Positions 56,901 through 64,000 of a stretch of DNA of 64,000 nucleotides are shown here, in pieces. Within the stretch, counting starts at the first letter, position 1. Each line of letters starts with the position of its first letter. A model generated the notes under the pieces. The model saw nothing but the letters and a program-made list of their open reading frames with translations. It was not told the origin of the DNA and made no database searches. The stretch comes from Auricularia sp. M13. Its lineage: Eukaryota; Basidiomycota; Agaricomycetes; Auriculariales; Auriculariaceae. Location: NCBI GenBank assembly GCA_037042915.1, contig CM073200.1, positions 2,166,832-2,230,831 on the forward strand. The letters run 5' to 3'. The position numbers were made by a program, and so were the translations under genes.

Positions 56901-57916
56901 CGGCAACCGGACCAACCCCAAGTACATTCGTGGCACATCCGCGACGCAGACAGTGCAGTTGCGCTTGTGGCACGCGCAGAACTGGAGCACAAGGTCAGTT
57001 TCTTTCTACTCATGCCCATGAAGCTAGCTCACTCTGTGCAGCGTTCTAGTGCCAATGATGCCGCTAGGTGCAGTTGGATGTCGCTCGAAGTTGGGGTGGG
57101 ACCTCAACGACGACGACTACTACTTCTACTTCCCGTCGGTGCCGCGCCGCGCATATCAGCAACCGAACGAGAATGCTTTGTCTGCCACTGCTGCTGCCGC
57201 GCCGCCACAGCCCGCTGCTGTTGTTCCCGCTGTGCCATCTCCGCCGCTACCTGTTGTCGCCGCTGCCTCGCAGCCCGCGCCGCCCGCTGCTCCTCTCCCC
57301 GCCGCCGCCGCCGCCACCTAGCAATGTTGTCCCTTTTGCGCCGCCACCGTCTGCTAATCCGGTCGCGCCGCAGGGCATTTCAAAGCCGCTGAACGACTTG
57401 TTGTCGCCGCAGCGCATCATGCGGTTCGACGACATCGAGCTGTCGGAGTGGAACCCTTCGGACAGGGACAAAGAGTACTCTTGGCCCAGTGACCGGGAGC
57501 GTCGTCTCATCGTCTGGGACGTTGCAGAGCTCTCATTCCGGCTGAGGCTCTTCCAGCTTGACGACAAATTGCGCACTATGTACCCGTTCGACCCGAAGCT
57601 AACTGCTCAGTCCAACCTGGAGCGGTCTCAGATGATTTGCAGAGTCTGGGACTCAGACTCTTTTGTGCCCAAGTCGGCAAGCCCGCTGACCTCGCCTGAA
57701 TGGACGCAGCGCATCGAGCCTGTGTTAGCATTCCATGCCATTGTCTCTACATGGCCGCGCGTCGATCTTCCTTCGAGCCAGCAGGTATTCGACACCGAAG
57801 ACAAGTTCGTTGAGTTTGAGAAGGCGGTCTGGAATGCGTACGCGCGCACATACGCGGACTATTTCTTCTTCGAGGCCGCTGTTCCACTGCAGCACCCTGA
57901 CAATAATGCCCCCTGA
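53937..57916 (+). CDS. Transposon companion gene 3: large protein of unknown family, about 1,100 residues, many short introns
   Basis: Start MDVDDSQWLDT (53937-53969), then a 14-nt micro-exon (54062-54075) giving VDWDP, then YFNYSADQLLSSSGPVMLEP. Frame shifts further on are explained by short GT-AG introns: 41 nt before PAPSVHDNPEVLRT, and 59 nt before RVKETMAAWQRALAEL. Recognisable blocks include KNNWFFLMKHALLIDED, GFKEYAAAWSEES, IVPFHIDEKTYAADP, RYPAFHEPTRWHMAFIP, EMEFYEVDFDAHFETF, CDIWWDYEHGWVFVFENAP and a Pro/Ala-rich tract. The C-terminal part is MRFDDIELSEWNPSDRD..., ending LQHPDNNAP-stop. It is rich in Trp and Tyr and has no signal peptide. A few joins (near 56,160, 56,490 and 57,310) remain unresolved. 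I recognise no domain; it may be a transposon-specific accessory protein. Confidence 0.6.
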
Positions 57917-58070
57917 TTACGCCTGCTCGTTGTACTTACGTTTACCCGTCCCCTTGCCAGATGATTGTCTTACGCTCCATGTCTCAACCAATGAAACCCG
58001 TTTGCTCTCACTGTAGTTCAGGATTTGGACTCGCGAACTTGACTCTTGCAGCTCAGTTGAACGTCTTGGC

Positions 58071-58194
58071 ACCGGCATCTTGCCACCGGCATGCCGAACT
58101 CACCGGCATGCTGCACCGGTATTCTTACCCCGCGCTCGAGTCACCGGCATGCTGCACCGGCATTCTTACCCCGAGCTCACATGCCGGCATGCCG
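58071..58194. repeat. Subterminal array of CCGGCAT motifs at the right transposon end
   Basis: Seven copies of CCGGCAT(G/C/T) or CCGGTATT lie within about 120 bases. They include a 40-base tandem unit (58100-58140 and 58141-58180, each starting TCACCGGCATGCTGCACCGG). It sits just inside the right terminal repeat; no equivalent was seen inside the left end. Subterminal motif arrays are common transposase-binding regions in large DNA transposons, which is inference here. Confidence 0.75.
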
Positions 58195-58250
58195 CAGCAA
58201 TCATCGCTGCATCAAGTTGCCCGACTGAGTCTCAGCCTTGATGTAGTACA

Positions 58251-58395
58251 AGGGCCTGCAGTAGTGTCTGGGGCCCGCAAAGGTATGGGCCCCTAAGCTA
58301 TGAGGGTACCCCCAGACTGGGGGGGTTATCCCAGAAAGTTGCCCTTTGGTTATCCGGCCCTTGGGGACTTGAAGTCCGATAGGGCGGACCGGAAG
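58251..58395 (-). repeat. Right terminal inverted repeat of the KDZ element
   Basis: Contains the inverted counterparts of the left-end blocks, including GGGGGTTATCCCAGA at 58321-58335 and CCCTTTGG at 58342-58349. It lacks the hairpin found in the left arm. Confidence 0.7.
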
Positions 58396-58959
58396 CCGTC
58401 GGCGGGGACTGCTCTTGTGCATCCGGGACGCTGTCTTCGTCCAACACTGCACGCTTCCAGATCTGAGCTACTCTTACAAACCGGTTCTGTCTGGGGCATG
58501 CCTCATCGTTATCACCAATGACGGGGTAGACATGCGTGTTGTCTGTCATTTGCCTATGGATTCCTTCATACACGCTGAACATGCATGTAGGTTTCACTAG
58601 CCTGCGTCGAAGCGACGCGGGAACGGCCACCCTTCAGCGTCCTGCGGCAGCGATCTTCGGATCCTGGAGGCTGTATGTAGGCCAAATGTCGTCGAAAAGC
58701 GTCCTCAACTTGCAACTACGCCATCTCGACTCACGATCGTCCAATTTACAGTCTTACCGCTCGAATGTGTGGCATGCGCTCCTAGGCTTCTTGGTTTCCC
58801 AACTGTCACGCTCGCTGCCGGCCTGACCCTTAGCCGTATGGAAGAAGCACCTGAGACTTCGGTATGCAATGCCCCCTTCCGTGCCGATCCTTCAGCGCCT
58901 CATGGTATAAAGCAGCGGTGTGTGCTGTGTCGGTCTCAGTGCACTATCAGCAGCCCAGC
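58396..58959. promoter_or_regulatory. Intergenic with TATA box for aspartic protease 2
   Basis: About 560 bases from the transposon end to the protease ATG. TATAAAG at 58916-58922 lies about 40 bases before the ATG at 58960. No gene seen. Confidence 0.55.
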
Positions 58960-60366
58960 ATGGTGTCGACTTCCCTCCTTTCCGCTGTCGTTGTTGCGCT
59001 CCAGGTCTTCAGTGTCGCGGCTCTGCACCTGCCCGAGTTCGCTAGGTCGACGACGCCGGGCAACAAGCTAGTACGCGCGCCCGTATCAAAGAGAATCAAG
59101 CAGGAGAACCTGCATGGCGTCGCAAGCCGTGACCAGTCGCGCGCTAAGGCGCTTGTGCAACAGCGCCTCTCAGCCGGCAAGTTCAAGAGCAATGCACAGG
59201 TTGTCGGCGTCGAGGTTGCGAACCTCGCGACGACGTATATCGCTGCCGTGGACGTCGGCTCTCCGCCCACCACTTGTACGTGCAAGACCATCACCACAGT
59301 TATAGCTCATCAAATGTCACGCTGTAGTCTTCCTGATTGTGGATACTGGATCGTCCAACACATGGGTCGGCGCCACCGAGACATTCACCGAGACGGAGAC
59401 CACAGTCCCTCTCAACGCTAGTGTCGTACGTTACTCCATTGTTCTCACGCACTCTTCGCCGAAAGTTCTCCTAGGCTGTGACCTATGGCTCTGGATTCTT
59501 CGAGGGTCACCAGGTTCTCGACCAGGTAGCATTCGGCGGCCCGCTCACCATCAACGGCCAATCCATCGGCGTCGCTGAGATCCAGCAAGGATTCGACGGC
59601 CTCGATGGGATCGTCGGCATCGGTCCTAACGGTCTCACTGAGGGCACCGTCGATGGCCAGGACATCATCCCGACAGTGACAGACAACCTCTTTGACCAGG
59701 GCATTATTCCGGACCGCGTTGTCAGCGTCTTCTTTGCGCCCACAAACAGCACTTTCGACGTCAATGGCGAACTCGTTTTCGGCGGCATCGACCCCGGCGC
59801 GTTCACAGGAGACCTCACCGTCGTGCCTGTGACCAGCACTTTCCCTGCCAGCGAGTTCTTTGGGATTGACATTTCTGTCAACTTCAAGGGGTCAACCATC
59901 CTGACCTCCTCGGGTATCGTCGACACCGGAACGACCCTTCTTCTGCTCGCATCGGACGCCTTCGCAGCGTACCAGCGCGCGACGGGTGCCGTGCAAGACC
60001 GCAACACCGGCCTCCTCCGCCTCACGCGTCAGCAGTTCGCGTCGCTCCCGCCGCTCAACTTCGACATTGGCGGCACGACGTTCAGTCTCTCCGCCGACGG
60101 ACAGCGCTGGCCACAGCAGCTTAACACTGCGATCGGGGGCAGCAACAACTTCGTTTACCTTATCGTGAGCAGCCTCGGCAGCCCGTCGGGTTCCGGCTTC
60201 GATTTCGTGCTCGGCCAGTTCTTCCTGTGCGTTGCTAATCAACTCCCCCCTACACTGACTTTACTAACGCCCATGTCCAAGGGAGCGGTTCTTCTCCGTA
60301 TTCGACAGCTCGGGTTTCGTGGGACTTGCGCCTACGACGTTCACCAACGCTGTTGTCAATAACTGA
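58960..60366 (+). CDS. Pepsin-like aspartic protease 2 (family A1)
   Basis: Four exons: 58960-59275, 59328-59425, 59475-60226 and 60282-60366, giving 416 residues. Signal peptide MVSTSLLSAVVVALQVFSVAA, then a basic propeptide (RAPVSKRIKQENLHG). Mature enzyme: YIAAVDVGSPPTT, FFLIVDTGSSNTWVGA (first catalytic Asp), VTYGSGFFEGHQVLD (flap), GFDGLDGIVGIGPNG, FGGIDPGAFTGDL, SGIVDTGTTLLLL (second catalytic Asp) and DFVLGQFFL-ERFFSVFDSSGFVGLAP. The stop is 60364-60366. Motif order, intron positions and the wording IPTVTDNL / VPTVTDNL show it is a paralogue of the gene at 16,386-17,747. A secreted acid protease, typical of wood-decay and saprotrophic fungi. Confidence 0.93.
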
Positions 60367-60876
60367 GAGATTTTCTACATGGGGACAATGATGACTATTC
60401 ATGTTAACGATTTTACTTGAAATAAACCGTCACTGAATCTCTAAGCATGCGCTTACGCCATGCCCTGCGAAAGAGCCTATCTCCGAGCTCGAGAAAATGA
60501 CTTCGGTATACTGTATTGCCTCTTGAATGAGACCGGATGAAGACGCGATTATAAGCTCCGCCTATGGCATACGTCGATGAACTTTTCCATGATCTCAGAT
60601 TTTATTTTGATACATACTATATGAAGGCATATGAACTTCAGGAAAATTGAGTACAATACAAAGTTACTTGTCCGGAAGTTACTAAATATACAAGCTAAAG
60701 GGAAGGCGCCAAGGTCGGCGCGTCGGCCCGTTCCGTTCGTCGGCTTGACCAGCACCTGCTACGTTGGAGCATTGAATCCGCTCAAGTCGTCGGCTGTCAA
60801 GTTGTAGTAGCCCTGGTGCTATAGACACTTCACCGCTGGCTTGCGCGCCTTCCAGTTTCTAGGCTTTTAACTGGGC
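60367..60876. other. Intergenic, no gene recognised
   Basis: About 510 bases, A/T-rich between 60,590 and 60,690 (for example TTTTATTTTGATACATACTA). It holds the 3' flank of the protease and the promoter of the next gene. Confidence 0.45.
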
Positions 60877-63800
60877 ATGACAGGCCCGACGAAGCAGACG
60901 CGGTTCGGCGAGGAGCTCACTCTCGAGGTCGGTCCCACAGAGTCGGAAGGCTCATCGGGAAAGCGGTTCTATGATACCATACGCTCGTTACCCGCCCGTG
61001 GACTTGACCTCGTTCTCAAATCATCCGTGGTCTCGTGGATCGCACCCAAGTTCACATGGACCAACCTCAAACCTGTCATCCGCTCCACAGTCTCGGCGTG
61101 GATATCCCTTATATTCCTCATTCTTCCGAAGACAGAGCGCATTATGGGCCAGGTGTGTACAACCTGCTCACAACTTGCCAAATTCAGACTAATCCCTATT
61201 TCTCTTAGGCAAGTTTCTTCATCCTCATCAGTGCGCGCTGAATGCTTGAGTGCTCGCGTGTGTCTGATATGATTCCACAGGCGCGTTTCTATCCCCTCCG
61301 AGCATGCCTTTTGCCGCTGTCCTGGAAAAGGAGCTTGCCAACAACCTATTCGTCTTGGTTGCGTGGGCATGGTCGTCTCTTGCTATCAGACTTTCGATGC
61401 TTCCCAGGAGGGAGGTTATTTCCAATCCGGATGTAATTTCCGTGTTTTCAGGACGCTATATTGAGGCTTGGGTGCGTAATCCCTGCCAACGAGTGTCAGC
61501 TCTGACCCAGCTGTAGCCTACTGTCATCTGTGGCGTCTTTCTCTTTCTGGGTACTGCATTCTTTGCCTATCTTAAGGCGCGCCTTGGGCCTGGACAGTAT
61601 ACGGTAGCGACGATATTTGGTTCTCTCACGTTGTGTGAGTCACCTGCCGTTCGGTTCGATCTTTCTCATCTCTCCCAGTAACGTCTTTGACGATCTCGCC
61701 GTTGTTTCCCTACGCCAACTATACCGTGCGTATCTTCTTAAATATACGTACAGCGTTGACCTTTGACCAGGCAGCCGAATCCATTGTTATTCCCTTGGCC
61801 ATTCACGCGGCAATCACCCTCACCTGCAGTCTCCTCGTTTTTCCTCAGTCCGTCAATGCGCAATTTACCAAGCGCTTGTCATCTTGCCTCTCGTCCTTGC
61901 TACTCGCAATCAAGACTCAGCCTACCTTGCTGACGATCACCCCGTTCTCGGAAGAATTCAATCTTGATGATTTTCGATCACACCTGACGGCCGCGGAAGC
62001 CGGCCTACCTTTGCTCGCTGCGTCGGCGCGGCTCATGAAGCGCGACATTTCGTTCGGTCGCTTTGCTGGAACCGACCTGAAGCAATTACACTCATTCGGG
62101 AGGCAACTCTTTGTAAGCTAATCTTTAATCACAATCATGGCGACTGAGGACTTGTTCTAGGTTCGCGGAGAGGGTGTTTCATTCTTCTTCAAGATCATCG
62201 ATCCGCTGCGCGACAAGTTCCCCGACACGCCTCATGGGTCGCGCTTCGGGACGCCGCTCTTGACACCTGCAGTGTCTCGTCCAGAAACGCCCACGACGCC
62301 AGCCAGCGGTCGAGGTTCAGTACAATACGCGCACTCTCCTTTATGTGGCGATGATGGCCGTCTGCCAGATTCGCCGGTAGCTAGTTCCGCTGCGTCGTCA
62401 CTGCATCGTCGCAAGGGGCGCGGATTGCACGGCCCCCTCTCGCATTTACGACACCTACTGGACGAGTTCAGCCACCCGCACGAGGACCCCGTCGGGGCGT
62501 TCGAGACGCAGAAATATATGAACCTCGAGACGCATTTCGACCACCCGCAATCGCAGTTCCACCTCGAGCGTGCCCTGGGTCTTCTTCACGAATCATGTTC
62601 TGACCTGCTGACCGCGTCCGCCGACGGCCTCCAAGCTTCAGTGACGTGGTTGGAGAACGTCAATGCGAGCCGGTTCCGTCCCGTCCGCATCTTCGGCGGA
62701 GGCGTGAAACGCGAAGACCAGTCTGCGGAGGTTCGCGCCGCGCACGCCAAGCTGTCCGAAACCTTGACTGCCTTTCGCATCAGCAAGCGGTATACTCCAT
62801 CATTTACCACGTCTTCTGCACTCGATGACCTGTCCGCAGTTTACTAGTGCTCTCGCCGTATCAAGCATATCTGGACGTCCAAGAGCACATGCCTCCCCAC
62901 CGGTTTCTTTTCCAGAGTTTCGTGTACCAGTTTCACCTGACAGAGTTTGCGAGCGTATTATGCTCGCTGGTTGGTCCGGTCCCACATTTTACCATACCGA
63001 GCGTCTCACATTCCTGCAGCTTGAGGAACTGCTTCGACTGGATGCGGAGCGTCCAAGTAGTCGGATCTGGTGGCCGGTCCTTCCGTTCAGCTCGATCATC
63101 AAATCCATGGGCGAAAGCTGGGAGGTGCAAGAGTCGACGGCGAATCATGAGCAACAGGAGGAAGATCCGGGTGCGTGTCCATACTCTGCAAGCCGAGCTC
63201 GCAACGGGTAGTAACGCAAACCAGATCGCATCCCCGGAATCCAGGCGCCCATTGCATATGATCTCGGCGAGGCCCATCCCAGAAATCCTGACGCATATCC
63301 GCCCAGCAACCCGGCGCAAATGTTCTTCTCCATGCTGGCCGACGGCATCGAGGCGCTGTGGCGCGGCAATTCCTTGTTCGCCATCAAGACTGCAGTGCTC
63401 ACGAGTACGTTGCTCGTCGACGATAGTACCATGTTGTTCATTTATATTCGTCGTAGTTCTGTTGAGCTTACCGGCTTTCATCAAGAGCTCAGCGGAATTT
63501 GCCTACGGTAGGCCTTCTGTTGCATCACTGAGAAACCGTAAACTGATCGCATTCAGTACATCGCGCCATTTGGGCTATGTATGCATGCTCGAATTTTGGT
63601 CGATGCTCGCTTACTGAGTAAGTGCAGTTTCATTGGACAGGTAAACCTGGCCCGATTTCGAGGCGATACGATCTATGGCTTCTTCGCTCGCCTCGGTGCA
63701 ACATTCTTTGGCGGAGTAACTGGCTTAGTGATCTGGTGCGTGTTGTTCGACGACTATCTTCCCCAACGGGTTTCGCGCGCGCTCACTCGCACGCAGGTAT

Positions 63801-64000
63801 ACCTCAACAGGGACAGGAACCGGGAATCCATACGGTCTGGCAGCCGTGTGTGCTGTCTATTTCCCATTGGCGTTCTATATGCTGCTATGGTCTCCTTTAC
63901 ACCCAGCCACCAACATGATATTCCATGCCACTGTCGCACTTGTACGCGATCAACTATTGTTCTCGCCATTTACTTACATCCACAGGTAATCGGATATTCA
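60877..64000 (+). CDS. BRE4 / aromatic-acid-exporter-like membrane protein, 3' end outside the window
   Basis: Start MTGPTKQTRFGEELTLEVG. Short exons then encode membrane segments: STVSAWISLIFLILPKTERIMG, MPFAAVLEKELANNLFVLVAWAWSSLA, VICGVFLFLGTAFFAYLKAR, LTISPLFPYANYT and IVIPLAIHAAITLTCSLLVF. A cytoplasmic region follows (RGEGVSFFFKIIDPLRDKFP, FETQKYMNLETHF, SDLLTASADGLQASVTWLENVN) and then LRLDAERPSSRIWWPVLPF. A second membrane half begins FFSMLADGIEALWRGNSLFAIKTAVLT and continues to the window edge. This matches the putative ER transporter (6TM N-terminal, ArAE_2/DUF2421) family that includes yeast BRE4. Substrate unknown. At least eight introns; the gene is cut by the right edge. Confidence 0.85.

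Larger units (their letters stand above)
44722..58395. mobile_element. KDZ-superfamily DNA transposon (about 13.7 kb) with terminal inverted repeats and three companion genes
   Basis: The two ends share matching blocks in inverted orientation, outermost to innermost. (1) CCGGT.CG.CC. (2) CCAAAGGG (44760-44767; inverted at 58342-58349). (3) The exact 15-mer TCTGGGATAACCCCC (44775-44789; inverted at 58321-58335). (4) CTGGGAGCACCCT with 11 of 13 matching (44798-44810 and 58303-58315). (5) AGACACTACCGAGGCCCT, one gap and one mismatch (near 44,939-44,956 and 58,251-58,269). Between them lie a KDZ transposase on the minus strand and three other genes. I could not identify a target-site duplication, so the outer limits are good to perhaps 10-20 bases. 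The family is Kyakuja-Dileera-Zisupton, known to be expanded in agaricomycetes. It looks whole or nearly so. Confidence 0.75.

Overview
The window reads as nuclear DNA of an agaricomycete (mushroom-forming basidiomycete) fungus. Genes are GC-rich and dense, and are split by many very short introns (about 41-65 nt) that include micro-exons of 8-25 nt. The gene content also fits: pepsin-like aspartic proteases of the polyporopepsin type, an intradiol ring-cleavage dioxygenase, GH5 and GH18 wall hydrolases, NACHT NOD-like receptors with WD40 or ankyrin repeats, and a KDZ-superfamily DNA transposon. Species placement is inference only.

Layout. 1-3.5 kb: 3' part of a NACHT-WD40 receptor. 4.4-6.6 kb: secreted GH5 glucanase with at least one GC-AG intron. 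6.9-9.5 kb: protein fusing a ubiquitin-conjugating (E2) domain to an F-box. 10.9-13.9 kb: FAD monooxygenase and a histidine-phosphatase-family protein. 14.5-17.7 kb: three secretory-pathway genes, including aspartic protease 1. 18.6-24.1 kb: NACHT-ankyrin receptor whose ankyrin array is built from a 66-residue two-ankyrin unit. 24.4-31.2 kb: an unrecognised small protein, a secreted protein with an ADP-ribosyltransferase-like C-terminus behind a Lys/Pro repeat stalk, a catechol/hydroxyquinol-type dioxygenase and a GT31 glycosyltransferase. 32.6-42.8 kb: ubiquitin protease, thaumatin-like protein, single-pass membrane protein and a chitinase with a CBM5/12-like tail. 44.7-58.4 kb: one large DNA transposon. 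59-64 kb: aspartic protease 2 and the 5' part of a BRE4/aromatic-acid-exporter-like membrane protein.

The most interesting object is the 13.7-kb element at about 44,722-58,395. Its two ends carry matching inverted sequence blocks, including a perfect 15-bp core. It encodes a KDZ-type transposase with a recognisable D-D-E set and three further multi-exon genes: a zinc-knuckle/coiled-coil protein, a two-CxxC protein and a large protein that I do not recognise. Inside it also lie a long palindrome, a hairpin nested in the left end and a motif array next to the right end. I read it as a self-contained transposon with companion genes. The companions look largely open once short introns are removed, so they may be functional rather than debris.

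The two NLR genes probably serve non-self recognition. The secreted hydrolases, proteases and dioxygenase fit a saprotrophic or wood-associated life. Exon boundaries were inferred by eye from GT-AG sites, reading phase and remembered family motifs; no alignment or transcript data were available.
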